The notes: a model not told the origin generated them from the sequence alone. A stretch of DNA of 64,000 nucleotides from Malaciobacter marinus (GCF_003544855.1 NZ_CP032101.1:1674001-1738000), one strand, 5' to 3'. Shown: positions 1-9,260, counted from the stretch's first letter. Numbers and translations are program-made.

Positions 1-57
1 ATTGTAATTGATGGATGGTTTTTAATTATAGGAAATCTTGCACAATCCTTTAAATAA
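1..57 (+). CDS. C-terminal tail of an upstream protein (partial)
   Basis: Frame 1 is open from the first base to a TAA at 55-57, while the other two forward frames hit stops at once. The 18 visible residues are hydrophobic with a central Trp-Phe pair (GWFLIIGNLAQSF), which suggests the last membrane segment of an integral membrane protein. The family cannot be named from so little sequence. Confidence 0.4.
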   Translation: MVIDGWFLIIGNLAQSFK

Positions 58-149
58 TAATATTTTATTATAAATATAAGGCTTAATAATATAATTAATT
101 TTTATACTATTAATTGCTTTTTTTAACATTTGTTTTTATCTTTATGCAT

Positions 150-155
150 TATAAT
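150..155 (+). promoter_or_regulatory. Putative -10 box of the efflux operon
   Basis: A perfect TATAAT lies 30 bases before the first gene of the pump operon, after a long T-rich stretch and without a clear -35. That is the usual look of sigma-70 promoters in Campylobacterota. The gene then has GGAG five bases before its ATG. Confidence 0.5.
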
Positions 156-184
156 ATGCCATATTATAAATATGTGGAGTACTA

Positions 185-1531
185 ATGTATAAACTAAGCT
201 TATATTTTTTTCTTGTTTCTTTTTCTTTTGCACAAACTGTAAATTTCAATGAGTTATTGTCTTATACTCTAAAAAATAATAAAGATTTAAAAACTTCTAA
301 ATTAAATATTGATCTTAGTGAATTAAATGTTAAAAAGCTTGAAGCACTAAGTTTTGGAAAACTATCAATCATAAATGAAACAAATAGAACTAATCATTCA
401 GGTTATGTATTTAATTCAAAATTATCTTCAAGAGAAGCAACTTTTAAAGATTTTGGATTTGCTCAAATGAATGAACCTATAAATACTCAACCAAAAGACT
501 TGAATTATCCCTCAAGCAGAACAAACATAAATACAAAACTTACATATGATATTCCTTTATTTACAGGTTACAAGATAAAAACACAAAAAGATATATTAAA
601 ACTTGAAAAAAAAATTAATAAATTAAAATATAATATGAATAAAACTGAATTATCACTTGAAGTCTTTAAAGCTTACAATAGTACAGTAGTTGCAAAAGAG
701 TATATTAAAGCATTAAAAGAATCAAAATATACAATTACTCAAGTATTTAAAAGAGCTCAAGCTTTTCATAAAGAAGGTTTAATAACATCAATTGATGTTA
801 AACAAGCAAAAGCTTATATATATGAAATAAATGCAAAATTATCAGAAGCAAAAAAGAGTTTAAATTTTAACTTAGCATACCTTAGATTTTTAAGTTCAAA
901 TGATAAAATAAGTGATGTAAAATCATTTAAAAGTTTTAATTTAGATTTTTTAAATAAAAATGCACTTTTAACAAAAGCTTTAAATCAAAAAGATGAACTA
1001 AAAGCAATGAAGTTATATAAACAAATTAGTAAAAAAAATATAGATATTGCAAAAAGTTCATATTATCCACAAATTTATTCTCACTTAGAATATGGATATA
1101 ATGATAATAGAGTGAATTTTTCAGATGAAAAAGATTACTATAATGCTGTAATTGCTGTAAAATATACACTTTTTGATAATACAAGAGATGCAAATTATCA
1201 AAAGAATAGAATACTACATCATAAAGCTTCAATAAACTATGAAAAACAAAAGGATTATATAAAATTAGAGTTATCAAATGCTCTTGAAAATCTAAAATCT
1301 AAAAAAGTAATTCAAAAAGAAAAAAAACAATTTTTAAATCTTACTAATTTAATTTTTAAACAATCAGAAAAAATGTATAAAAACCACCTAATATCAATGA
1401 CAAATTTACTTGAACAAAAAGCTAAATACGAACAAGCAAAAGCACAATTAATACAAGCAAAATTTGCCAAAGCTTTAGCTATTGCAAAAATTGCAAAAAT
1501 CATTAATATAAATTTTGAAGGATTAAAATGA
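185..1531 (+). CDS. TolC-family outer-membrane efflux protein
   Basis: Outer-membrane channel of a tripartite efflux pump; it should form a trimeric barrel with a long periplasmic alpha-helical tunnel. The protein is 448 aa, the normal size for the family. Residues 1-16 are a cleavable signal peptide ending SFA, followed by NFNELLSYTLKNN, the typical start of an outer-membrane efflux repeat. Two long Lys/Glu-rich coiled-coil stretches (about 130-240 and 330-440) give the duplicated hairpin layout. The stop overlaps the next ATG by four bases (ATGA), so it is translationally coupled to the adaptor gene. The substrate cannot be read from the sequence. Confidence 0.88.
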   Translation: MYKLSLYFFLVSFSFAQTVNFNELLSYTLKNNKDLKTSKLNIDLSELNVKKLEALSFGKLSIINETNRTNHSGYVFNSKLSSREATFKDFGFAQMNEPINTQPKDLNYPSSRTNINTKLTYDIPLFTGYKIKTQKDILKLEKKINKLKYNMNKTELSLEVFKAYNSTVVAKEYIKALKESKYTITQVFKRAQAFHKEGLITSIDVKQAKAYIYEINAKLSEAKKSLNFNLAYLRFLSSNDKISDVKSFKSFNLDFLNKNALLTKALNQKDELKAMKLYKQISKKNIDIAKSSYYPQIYSHLEYGYNDNRVNFSDEKDYYNAVIAVKYTLFDNTRDANYQKNRILHHKASINYEKQKDYIKLELSNALENLKSKKVIQKEKKQFLNLTNLIFKQSEKMYKNHLISMTNLLEQKAKYEQAKAQLIQAKFAKALAIAKIAKIININFEGLK

Positions 1532-2298
1532 TAAAAGTTTTATTGATTATCTTATTATTTATCTCATCTTATGCAAAAGATATAGAAACATCAGGTACAG
1601 TAATATCAAATAATGAAAAAATCGTTACAAGTAGGCACTTTGGCTATATAAAAAAAGTATTTATACAAGAGGGTTCATTTGTTAAAAAAAATCAAATTTT
1701 ATATAAAATTGATTCTTCAAAATTAGACTCTTTAAAAAATGAAGCAAAATCTAATCTTGCTATTTTAGAAAATAAACTTGCTAATATAAAATTAAATTAT
1801 AAAAGATATAAAAGATTGTATAAAGATGATTTAATTGCAAAATATGATTTGGAACAACTGGAATTGAATCTTTTAAATTTAAAAAATCTTGTATCAATAG
1901 CAAAAGCAAAACTTACTCAAATAAACAATGAATACAACTATTTAAATGTAAAAGCATCAAATGATTCAATGGTTATAAAAAAAAGCATCAAAGAGGGTGA
2001 AATGGCTATGCCAGGTGCTATAGCACTAGTACTTACAGATTTAGAAAATCTGAAAATAAAAACTTCAATAAATGAAAGTGATTTAATAAATATAAAAAAA
2101 TCTCAAAAAGTAGAAATTATTTTCCCTTCAATTAACTTTGAAACAACTGGAATAATTGATGCAATTATTCCTAGTGTTGATAATACATCACACTCATTTA
2201 TAATAAAAATCTCTTTTGACAAAAAAGAACAAGTAATATATCCAGGTATGTATGCAAAACTAGTAATTAAAACAAACAGGATTAAAAATGAAAAATAA
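1528..2298 (+). CDS. RND efflux periplasmic adaptor (membrane-fusion protein)
   Basis: Links the inner-membrane pump to the TolC-like channel. The protein is 256 aa, short for the family. It has a signal peptide at 1-16, a lipoyl-like half motif around 34-56 (GYIKKVFIQEGSFVKKNQ), a helical hairpin at about 60-125, the second lipoyl half near 140-165 and a beta-barrel domain to the end. No lipobox is seen, so it is probably anchored by an uncleaved N-terminus or free in the periplasm. It overlaps the upstream stop by four bases and the pump gene by eleven, which points to one operon. Confidence 0.85.
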   Translation: MIKVLLIILLFISSYAKDIETSGTVISNNEKIVTSRHFGYIKKVFIQEGSFVKKNQILYKIDSSKLDSLKNEAKSNLAILENKLANIKLNYKRYKRLYKDDLIAKYDLEQLELNLLNLKNLVSIAKAKLTQINNEYNYLNVKASNDSMVIKKSIKEGEMAMPGAIALVLTDLENLKIKTSINESDLINIKKSQKVEIIFPSINFETTGIIDAIIPSVDNTSHSFIIKISFDKKEQVIYPGMYAKLVIKTNRIKNEK

Positions 2299-3862
2299 TG
2301 ATTTTTCAAAACATATCAATCCAAATTTAAATATTGCAGGTAAACTATCCCTTAGTTTTATAAATCACCCTTTAACTGCTATTACAATATTTTTAATACT
2401 TGTTTTAGGCTATATTTCACTAATTATTATGCCAAGAGAAGAAAATCCACAAATAAAAGTAAGTGGTGGTGCAGTTATAGTAGGACTTCCAGGAGCAAAA
2501 CCAAGTGAAATTCAAAAAGTAATAATTGATCCATTAGAAAAAAAATTAAGAGAAATAAAAGGAATAGAACATATTTACTCATTTGCAAAAGATTCAGTAG
2601 GAATTGTCCAGGTTCAATATTTCATTGGAGAAGATAAAGAAAGTTCAAACTTAAAACTATATGATCAAGTTATGAGAAATATGGATTTAATGCCTAAAAA
2701 AGCCCTAACACCTATTGTCAAAACCATGGATATAGATACCGATATTCCTATAGCTACAATTGCTTTTTATTCAAAAAAAGACAAGGGAAAGAATCTAATT
2801 TCTCAAACTGAGATATTTAAAGAAATAGATAAATTAACTAAAAAAATCAACCAAATAGATAATGTTGCACTTATAGAATTAAAAGGTGAGAAAAAAGAAC
2901 AATATAATATTTTAATAGATTCAAACAAAATATCACAATATAAAATTTCATTAAATGAAGTAGTTAAAAGTGTACAAACTTTAGCTTATAATACTCCTAA
3001 TATCCAAGGTAATACAAAAGAGAATAAATTAATAGTTTTTGGAATAAAACAAGCAATTGAATCAAAAAAAGATATACAAAATTTAATAATAAGCTATAAA
3101 AATGGTTCAGCAGTTTATCTAAAAGATATTGCAAAAGTAGAAAAATCATATGACATACAAAACAATAAAGAAGCTTACTTATACACAAAAAATATCAATA
3201 ATAAAATAGAAGAAACTGCACAAGTTACAATGATGATTTCAAAACTAAAAGGTACAAATTCTGTTGATATAAATAAAAATATTTTTTCTTTTATGCAAGA
3301 TATGAAACAAGAACTTTTAGATAAAAATATCAAATATACAATTACACGAGATGATGGATATACTGCAAATAATGCAGTAAATTCCCTTGTAAAAAACCTT
3401 TTGATTTCTATAGTAATTATTGCCATTTTACTTATTTTTACACTTGGATTTAAAGAAGCTATGATTGTATCGCTTACTGTTCCTATGATTTTATCATTAA
3501 CATTATTTATAGGTTTTTTACTTGATGAAACAATAAATAGGATTACACTATTTGCATTAATTGTATCTCTTGGAATGCTAGTTGATGCAGCAATAATTGT
3601 TATTGAAAATATACATAGACATAGAAAAGAGAGTCCAAACGCTGATATTACAATTATTTCTATTAATGCAACAAATGAGATAGGAAATGCTACAAATATT
3701 GCAACAATAGCTATCATCATGACTTTTCTACCTATGTTCTTTGTAGGTGACATGATGGGACAATTTATGAATCCACTTCCTGTTTTTGTACCAATTGCAC
3801 TTATTGTTTCTCTTGTTATTGCTTATTCATTTACACCATATTTAATAAAAAAATTTCTATAG
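2288..3862 (+). CDS. RND efflux permease, N-terminal half
   Basis: The first half of an AcrB-like proton-driven pump as a separate 524-aa protein; normal RND permeases are about 1030 aa. It holds TM1 (about 30-50), the first large periplasmic domain (about 52-360) and TM2-TM6 (about 365-520). TM4 carries GMLVDAAIIVIEN, which keeps the first of the two relay aspartates of AcrB (D407) and has Ala at the second. The start has AGGA six bases upstream. The ORF ends cleanly after TM6, and the second half starts 8 bases later with its own Shine-Dalgarno, so this looks like a real gene split. The two halves probably assemble into one pump. Confidence 0.85.
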   Translation: MKNNDFSKHINPNLNIAGKLSLSFINHPLTAITIFLILVLGYISLIIMPREENPQIKVSGGAVIVGLPGAKPSEIQKVIIDPLEKKLREIKGIEHIYSFAKDSVGIVQVQYFIGEDKESSNLKLYDQVMRNMDLMPKKALTPIVKTMDIDTDIPIATIAFYSKKDKGKNLISQTEIFKEIDKLTKKINQIDNVALIELKGEKKEQYNILIDSNKISQYKISLNEVVKSVQTLAYNTPNIQGNTKENKLIVFGIKQAIESKKDIQNLIISYKNGSAVYLKDIAKVEKSYDIQNNKEAYLYTKNINNKIEETAQVTMMISKLKGTNSVDINKNIFSFMQDMKQELLDKNIKYTITRDDGYTANNAVNSLVKNLLISIVIIAILLIFTLGFKEAMIVSLTVPMILSLTLFIGFLLDETINRITLFALIVSLGMLVDAAIIVIENIHRHRKESPNADITIISINATNEIGNATNIATIAIIMTFLPMFFVGDMMGQFMNPLPVFVPIALIVSLVIAYSFTPYLIKKFL

Positions 3863-3870
3863 GATTTTAG

Positions 3871-5529
3871 ATGATTAAATTAGAAAACTTTATTTATCAA
3901 ATTTTAGAATCAAAATCTAAATCAATGTTAGTTTATGCGATTACTTTAATATTATTCTTATTAAGTGTATCAACCTTTCCAACAAAAATCATAAAAGCAA
4001 AAATGCTTCCAAGCAAAGATTCTGATACATTTTCTGTATATGTTGATTTAAAAGATGGATATAGTAAAAAATATACAAAAGAAGTGACTGATTGTATTGC
4101 AAGAAAATTACAAGAAAATGATATAGTCACAAATATATCTGTTTTTATAAGTGAGGGACAACCTTTAGATTTTGCTGCACTTGTTAAACAAAGTGCCTTA
4201 AAAGATAAACAATGGCAAGCAGAAATGATGGTGAATATAAAAAGAGAATCAAATAGAGATATTTCAAGTTTTAATTTAGTTTCAAAATTACGACCCATTA
4301 TAAAAGAAAAATGCAATATGTATAATGCAAATATAAAATTTATAGAACTTCCTGCAGGACCACCTGTTCTTGCTTCTATAGTTGCAGAAATCTATGGAGG
4401 AGAAGATTTCAATACACAAAGAGAGTTTGCTTACAAAATTGCAAAGATTTTTAATGCACAAAAAACCCTTGTAGATATAGATGTAATGGCAAGTAAAGAT
4501 TATGCAAAATATGAGTTAATTTTAGAAAATGAAAAAATTAAAAAAAGTGGTATTAACCTAGAACAAATTAAACAAATAATTTATCTTGCATACGAAGGAA
4601 TGCCAATTTCAGTAGTAAATGATAGTCATGCACAAAATCAAATACCAATTTTTCTAAGATTAGATGATACAAGACTTATAAATGAAAAAACAGAACAATC
4701 ATTAAAAAATAGATTAAAAAATCTAAAATTAAAAAATCAATACAATCAAATGATTAGTGTCTCAGAACTTGTAAGGGTAAAAAAAAGTGTTAAAGAGCCA
4801 GAATTAACATCTAAAAATTTAAAAAAGATGATAAATGTAATAGCAGAGACAAATAAAGACAGTCAAATTTATCCTTTATTAGAAGCTAGAACACAAATGA
4901 TAGAACAATTAAGTAGTGATTATAAAGTAATAAAAACAGATATGTTAAATCTATCTTTTATTGATAAAAATACAAATGAAAAATTTGATTTAGTTTTTGA
5001 TGGAGAACTTAAAGTAACCCTTGATACTTTCAAAGATTTAGGAACAGCATTTATTATTGCACTTATTTTAATATTCTTTTTGATGGTTGTTTATTATAAA
5101 AGTTATGCTATTTCAGGAGGTATTATACTTGCAAGTTTTATATCTATAATTGGAGTTATTTTAGCACATATTGTTATGGATATATTTACTCAAAATACTT
5201 TTTATTTAACTGCAACATCATTAATTGGTTTTATTGGATTAATAGGAATAAATTCAAGAAACTCAACACTAATAATTGACTTTTCTAAACAGTTAATATT
5301 AGAGCAAGGAATGCCTATAAATAAAGCTATTGCAAAAGCAACAGCAACAAGATCAAAACCTATTATTCTTACAGTATTAACTATGGTATTTGCTTCATCC
5401 CTACTTGCAAGTGATGCTGTTTTTGGAGGTTTAGGAGTTGCACTTATTGGTGGGACTTTAATTTCATATATAGTATCAATCTTTTTTGTTCCAGTAATTA
5501 TTAAAAACCATATGAAAAAACTTCTTTAA
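3871..5529 (+). CDS. RND efflux permease, C-terminal half
   Basis: The second half of the RND pump, 552 aa, with TM7 (about 20-38), the second periplasmic domain (about 40-385) and TM8-TM12 (about 390-545). TM10 has INSRNSTLIIDF, where Arg takes the place of the Lys940 of AcrB; Arg occurs here in other RND families. The C-terminus (DAVFGGLGVALIGGTLISY) is typical RND. AGGA seven bases before the ATG lies across the stop of the upstream half. A TAG directly precedes the ATG in its own frame, so no fusion protein can form without readthrough. It should work only with the N-terminal half. Confidence 0.85.
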   Translation: MIKLENFIYQILESKSKSMLVYAITLILFLLSVSTFPTKIIKAKMLPSKDSDTFSVYVDLKDGYSKKYTKEVTDCIARKLQENDIVTNISVFISEGQPLDFAALVKQSALKDKQWQAEMMVNIKRESNRDISSFNLVSKLRPIIKEKCNMYNANIKFIELPAGPPVLASIVAEIYGGEDFNTQREFAYKIAKIFNAQKTLVDIDVMASKDYAKYELILENEKIKKSGINLEQIKQIIYLAYEGMPISVVNDSHAQNQIPIFLRLDDTRLINEKTEQSLKNRLKNLKLKNQYNQMISVSELVRVKKSVKEPELTSKNLKKMINVIAETNKDSQIYPLLEARTQMIEQLSSDYKVIKTDMLNLSFIDKNTNEKFDLVFDGELKVTLDTFKDLGTAFIIALILIFFLMVVYYKSYAISGGIILASFISIIGVILAHIVMDIFTQNTFYLTATSLIGFIGLIGINSRNSTLIIDFSKQLILEQGMPINKAIAKATATRSKPIILTVLTMVFASSLLASDAVFGGLGVALIGGTLISYIVSIFFVPVIIKNHMKKLL

Positions 5530-5556
5530 TAAACACTAACTTTACAAAGAACTGCT

Positions 5557-5592
5557 AAAATCTAATAATTAAAACACAATTATTAGATTTTT
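5557..5592 (+). terminator. Rho-independent terminator after the efflux operon
   Basis: A perfect 14-bp stem (5557-5570 with 5578-5591) closes a 7-base loop and runs into five T. It separates the pump genes from the thioredoxin gene that follows. The Shine-Dalgarno AAGGA of the next gene comes straight after. Confidence 0.85.
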
Positions 5593-5603
5593 AAGGAAAA
5601 TAA

Positions 5604-6098
5604 ATGAAAGAAAAATTAAAAAAGTATGTAAAAGAGATAATATTTTTTATTGTTTCTTTAACAATTATATTAAATATTGTTAGTTATTATAGATCTCTTG
5701 AGTTAAATAAAGAAAAACTCTCTATAAAGAGTTTTAAACTACTAAATAAGCAAACTTATAATATACCTAAGGATAAACCACTTATTATTCATTTTTGGGC
5801 GACATGGTGTCCTACTTGCAAAATAGAAGCACCAAATATACAAAGACTTTCAAAAGATTATGAAGTTTTAACTATAGCAGTACAATCAGGAAATAAAGAA
5901 AATATAAAACAATACTTGAAAAATAACGAATTAAGCTTTAAAGTAGTTGATGATACAGATGGATACTTTTCAAGAAAATTCAATATTAAAGCCTTTCCTA
6001 CAACACTAATTTATGATAAAAATAAAAATTTGAAATTTAGTGAAGTAGGATATACTTCAACTTTTGGATTATTTGCAAGACTATGGTGGATTGATTAA
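5604..6098 (+). CDS. Membrane-anchored thioredoxin-like protein (TlpA/ScsD type)
   Basis: Predicted periplasmic thiol-disulfide oxidoreductase, 164 aa. Residues 11-28 form one membrane anchor. The thioredoxin fold follows with FWATWCPTC, giving the redox pair Cys69/Cys72, and the cis-proline loop AFPTTLIYD near residue 130. The CPTC motif and single N-terminal anchor match ScsD/TlpA proteins that reduce disulfides during copper resistance or cytochrome c maturation; which job it does here is open. AAGGA sits six bases before the start. The terminator upstream makes it its own unit, although it may be expressed by readthrough. Confidence 0.82.
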   Translation: MKEKLKKYVKEIIFFIVSLTIILNIVSYYRSLELNKEKLSIKSFKLLNKQTYNIPKDKPLIIHFWATWCPTCKIEAPNIQRLSKDYEVLTIAVQSGNKENIKQYLKNNELSFKVVDDTDGYFSRKFNIKAFPTTLIYDKNKNLKFSEVGYTSTFGLFARLWWID

Positions 6099-6104
6099 AA
6101 ATAA

Positions 6105-6566
6105 CTATAAGTCATAAACCATAGCTATTTCTTCACAAATTGGGAAATGTTTACATCTAATACAATCAGCCCAAATTTTGTGCTCTGGAATATTCTCTTT
6201 TTCTATTTTTTTAAAACCCAAACTTTCAAAAAAGCCTTCTTCATAAGTTAAAGATAAAATTTGTTCTAAATCATATTTTTTACCCTCACTTATACAAGCT
6301 TCAACAAGCTTTTTACCTAATTTTAAGCCTCTGAAATCTTTTGAAACAATTAGACTTCTAACTTCTGCTAATCTATAAGAATGAATATGTAAAGCAGTGA
6401 ATCCAGCTAGTTTACCATCAACACTAACAACAGTATATGACCTAATTGTATTTGCCATTTCATCTTCTGTTCTTAGTAAAATATTACCACTTTCAACTTC
6501 TGGTTTTACAAGCTCTTGCATTTGCTTAATATGTTTAACTGTTGGTTTAAAAAATTTGATTTCCAA
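6105..6566 (-). CDS. GNAT acetyltransferase, ArgA-like (N-acetylglutamate synthase type)
   Basis: A stand-alone GNAT-fold acetyltransferase of about 153 aa. The acetyl-CoA loop is SKDFRGLKLGKKLVEA and the C-terminus carries a CIRCKHFPIC cysteine cluster. Short GNAT proteins of this kind are annotated as N-acetylglutamate synthases in Campylobacterota, the first step of arginine synthesis; the substrate is not proven. I chose the TTG at 6566 because GGAG lies seven bases upstream; an in-frame ATG at 6587 would add seven residues. It overlaps the end of engB by 20 bases and is the last gene of the long minus-strand run. Confidence 0.72.
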   Translation of the reverse strand: MEIKFFKPTVKHIKQMQELVKPEVESGNILLRTEDEMANTIRSYTVVSVDGKLAGFTALHIHSYRLAEVRSLIVSKDFRGLKLGKKLVEACISEGKKYDLEQILSLTYEEGFFESLGFKKIEKENIPEHKIWADCIRCKHFPICEEIAMVYDL

Positions 6567-7158
6567 ATAAATGCTCCGTGATTGCATCTTGAAGATCCAT
6601 CATCCCTCTTTTTTTCAAGTTAGAGATAAAAATACCCTCAGGATATGCTCTTTTTAATTTTGCTAAATCATTCTGTTTTAGTTTATCTGTTTTTGTAAAT
6701 GCATGAATGATTTTTTGATCCCCTCTTTTTATAAGATCTAAAAATTCATCTACATTTTTATCAATATCCAATGTTGTATGTCTTGAATCAATCAAATGAA
6801 CAAAAACTTGTAAACAAGGTCTCTCTTCTAAATAACCAGTTAAGTTTTTATTCCAATCTTTTTTCAAGCCTTTTGATACTTTTGCATAACCAAAACCTGG
6901 TAAATCAACAAATCTTGCAAAAAGATAAGGTAACTCCTCACTTTGTGTTTTAAACTTAATATCAAAATAGTTAATAAGCTGAGTTTTTCCTGGTGTTGAA
7001 GATGATTTAGCTAAACCTTTTCTATTTGTTAATGTATTTAATAAAGATGATTTACCTACATTACTTCTTCCTAGAAAAGCAACTTCTGCCATATTAGGAG
7101 TTGGTGAATCATTTATACTTTGTGCCGAAGTTAAAAATGTTGCTTCAACTATTTTCAT
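6547..7158 (-). CDS. engB: Ribosome biogenesis GTPase EngB (YsxC/YihA)
   Basis: Essential small GTPase that helps assemble the 50S ribosomal subunit in the cytoplasm. It is 203 aa, the normal length. Visible motifs are G1 GRSNVGKSS, G2 around SSSTPGKTQ, G3 DLPGFGYA and G4 TKTDKL, in the order and spacing of the TrmE-Era-EngA-EngB family. Its start overlaps the stop of lptA by one base, so it is probably co-transcribed with the LPS transport genes. Confidence 0.95.
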   Translation of the reverse strand: MKIVEATFLTSAQSINDSPTPNMAEVAFLGRSNVGKSSLLNTLTNRKGLAKSSSTPGKTQLINYFDIKFKTQSEELPYLFARFVDLPGFGYAKVSKGLKKDWNKNLTGYLEERPCLQVFVHLIDSRHTTLDIDKNVDEFLDLIKRGDQKIIHAFTKTDKLKQNDLAKLKRAYPEGIFISNLKKRGMMDLQDAITEHLFGNQIF

Positions 7159-7655
7159 TATTTATCAGCCTTTTTCTCTTTTTTATCTTCAATATTAATA
7201 ATAAATCTAACAGGTTTACTATCTGTTCCACTAACTTTTGCTTCGCCTGTTATTTGATTGATATAAATCTTATTTCCATAAATTTTTCTATCTTCAATTT
7301 TTTCTTTAATAAAACCATTTCCAATAATTTCATATTGTTGCTTACTTGGATAATAAATAACTTTATCTCCTTTACCCTCATAATGTTTATCTTGAGAAAC
7401 AATTTCAAAAGTCACATTTCCTGTTGCTATATACTTTAAAGGAGACCTCTTCTTAGTTGAAGACTTTGCAGACATGTATACATCAAGCCTATCCGAATTC
7501 AATCTATCTTCTGCTTTTTTCAATTTTACATTACCTGTAAAAATTGATATCCCTTTTGCATCGTTTGCTTCAAACTTTTTTGCATCTATTATTAATTTAC
7601 CTTCATTTGCCATTAATGTTAAAGCAGCTAAAAAAGTTAAAAATAAATATTTCAT
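7158..7655 (-). CDS. lptA: LPS transport periplasmic protein LptA
   Basis: Periplasmic bridge protein that carries lipopolysaccharide from LptC to LptD. The 165-aa protein has a signal peptide (1-16, ending LMA) and an OstA-like beta-jellyroll from about 20 to 150 with the repeat pattern IFTGNVKLKKAEDRLNSDRL. The C-terminal tail is Lys-rich. It lies just downstream of lptC, and the whole kdsC-lptC-lptA block matches the common order of LPS genes. Confidence 0.88.
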   Translation of the reverse strand: MKYLFLTFLAALTLMANEGKLIIDAKKFEANDAKGISIFTGNVKLKKAEDRLNSDRLDVYMSAKSSTKKRSPLKYIATGNVTFEIVSQDKHYEGKGDKVIYYPSKQQYEIIGNGFIKEKIEDRKIYGNKIYINQITGEAKVSGTDSKPVRFIINIEDKKEKKADK

Positions 7656-7666
7656 TTTGATCCTTA

Positions 7667-8194
7667 TTATTTTGTTGTTTCTATTTCAAAGTGTGAATTT
7701 TTTGCTTTCATAATCTCTTTTTTCATATCTAAATACAAATTTTTCCCATCAATTTTATGATTATAATAAGTTCCTTTAAAAGGAACACTATTTTTTGCTA
7801 TTTGTGTTTTATCATTATAGTAAAGTTCTTGTGTATCTAAAGAAATAAAATCATTTCTTCTAAACTTTACATCATCCAAAAAAGTAAAATCATCATTCTT
7901 TTTAATTATTACATTTGCACTGATATAGTCTGTAGCGTGTTCTATTTTTTTGTCATTTGCTTTTAATATAAAATCACCCTCATACATAATATCTTTTGTT
8001 TTATATCTTGAAACTCTTTTTGAATTTACAATTTTTGTTGTTGTTTGTTCATTTAAAGTGTACATAGTTGAATCATTAAAAGTTACTAATGCAATATCTT
8101 TCTCATCTAATTTATTGTTAACTTTATCAATAGGAATAAAATAAACCCCAACTGCTACAGTTAAAAGTATATATGTAAATGCCTTTATAACCAT
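7667..8194 (-). CDS. lptC: LPS export protein LptC
   Basis: Inner-membrane anchored protein passing LPS to LptA. It is 175 aa with one N-terminal membrane helix (about 4-20) and a jellyroll domain with the recurring pattern YEGDFILKANDKKIEHATDY. Sequence identity within the LptC family is always low; the call rests on the fold pattern and on its place between kdsC and lptA. It overlaps kdsC by ten bases. Confidence 0.82.
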   Translation of the reverse strand: MVIKAFTYILLTVAVGVYFIPIDKVNNKLDEKDIALVTFNDSTMYTLNEQTTTKIVNSKRVSRYKTKDIMYEGDFILKANDKKIEHATDYISANVIIKKNDDFTFLDDVKFRRNDFISLDTQELYYNDKTQIAKNSVPFKGTYYNHKIDGKNLYLDMKKEIMKAKNSHFEIETTK

Positions 8195-8682
8195 GAGTTT
8201 ATAAACTCCTGCTCAATATTGTCTTTTTTTACTATATACTCTATCATTTCTCTAACAGCTCCATTACCACCACTATTTTGGCAAATAACATCAACAAAAT
8301 TTTTTAAATAATGTGTTCCATTAGAAGGAGTAAATGAAAGACCAACTTTTTTTAACATTTTAAAATCATTTAAATCATCACCAATTGCAGCAACTTGACT
8401 CCAATCTAAATTTTCTTTTTTTAAAATTTCTTCTAAAACTTCATCTTTATTATGAACTTTTTGATAAAGATACTCTATTTGTAAATCAGAAGCTCTTTTT
8501 TCTACTATTTTAGATGTTCTTCCTGTAATTATAGCAACTTTTTTCCCTAGTTTTTTACTCCATGTTGCAATAGCTAAGCCATCAGCCACATCAAAAGATT
8601 TCAACTCATCACCACTATTTGTATAAGTTATTTTACCATCAGTTAATGTTCCATCAACATCTAAAACAAGTAGTTCAATCAT
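8185..8682 (-). CDS. kdsC: KDO 8-phosphate phosphatase KdsC
   Basis: HAD-superfamily phosphatase that removes phosphate from KDO 8-phosphate, a step in making the inner core of LPS. The 165-aa length and lack of a cap domain match KdsC. The catalytic loop is LDVDGTLTDG (Asp8 and Asp10), followed by IITGRTS, and the acidic motif IGDDLNDFKML near 113-123. It overlaps hisB by four bases upstream and lptC downstream. Confidence 0.92.
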   Translation of the reverse strand: MIELLVLDVDGTLTDGKITYTNSGDELKSFDVADGLAIATWSKKLGKKVAIITGRTSKIVEKRASDLQIEYLYQKVHNKDEVLEEILKKENLDWSQVAAIGDDLNDFKMLKKVGLSFTPSNGTHYLKNFVDVICQNSGGNGAVREMIEYIVKKDNIEQEFINSWL

Positions 8683-9251
8683 AAAACACCTTTAGTACTA
8701 GGAATACCAATCTTTTCATTTTTAACCATGGCACGTCTAAGAGCAACTGCAACAGCTTTAAATGCTGCTTCTAGAATATGGTGTTTATTTTTTCCTCTTT
8801 CATAAATTATATGACAAGTAAGTCCTGCATTCATAACAAATGCATGAAAAAACTCTTCTACAAGTTCTACATCAAACTCACCTACTTTTTCACTTAAGTT
8901 TACATCATATACCAAAAAAGGTCTATTACTTAAATCAAGAGCACATGAAACAGCTGCTTCATCCATAACAACAGTTGCATTTCCATATCTTTCAACTGCT
9001 TGTATTGGAAAAATTGCTTCTTTTAAAGCTTTTCCCAATACAATACCACAATCTTCAACACTATGGTGATAATCAATATGCAAATCACCCTTGCAACTCA
9101 ATTCTATATCAATTCCACTATGTTTACTAAGTGCTTCTAACATATGATCAAAAAAACCAATACCAGTTTCTATTTTATTTGTACCACTTCCATTAATATT
9201 AAGTTTACACTTTATATCAGTTTCTTTTGTTTTTCTACTTAACTCAACCAT
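8679..9251 (-). CDS. hisB: Imidazoleglycerol-phosphate dehydratase HisB
   Basis: Sixth step of histidine synthesis, dehydrating imidazole glycerol phosphate to imidazole acetol phosphate. At 190 aa it is the single-domain form without the N-terminal phosphatase of E. coli HisB. The two metal-binding repeats DYHHSVEDCG and NKHHILEAAFKA are intact, as is FFDHML. It is the only histidine gene in this minus-strand run, which shows that the pathway is scattered in this genome. Confidence 0.95.
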   Translation of the reverse strand: MVELSRKTKETDIKCKLNINGSGTNKIETGIGFFDHMLEALSKHSGIDIELSCKGDLHIDYHHSVEDCGIVLGKALKEAIFPIQAVERYGNATVVMDEAAVSCALDLSNRPFLVYDVNLSEKVGEFDVELVEEFFHAFVMNAGLTCHIIYERGKNKHHILEAAFKAVAVALRRAMVKNEKIGIPSTKGVL

Positions 9252-9260
9252 ATTTTCTCC

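Noticed and set aside
3175-3753. 192-codon minus-strand ORF inside the RND gene
   Set aside because: Antisense shadow of conserved membrane helices; its predicted protein has no domain pattern.
3847-3853. A AAA AAA slippery heptamer that could join the RND halves by -1 frameshifting
   Set aside because: The -1 frame reaches TAG at 3868-3870 immediately before the second ATG, and the +1 frame also stops at once, so no fusion results.
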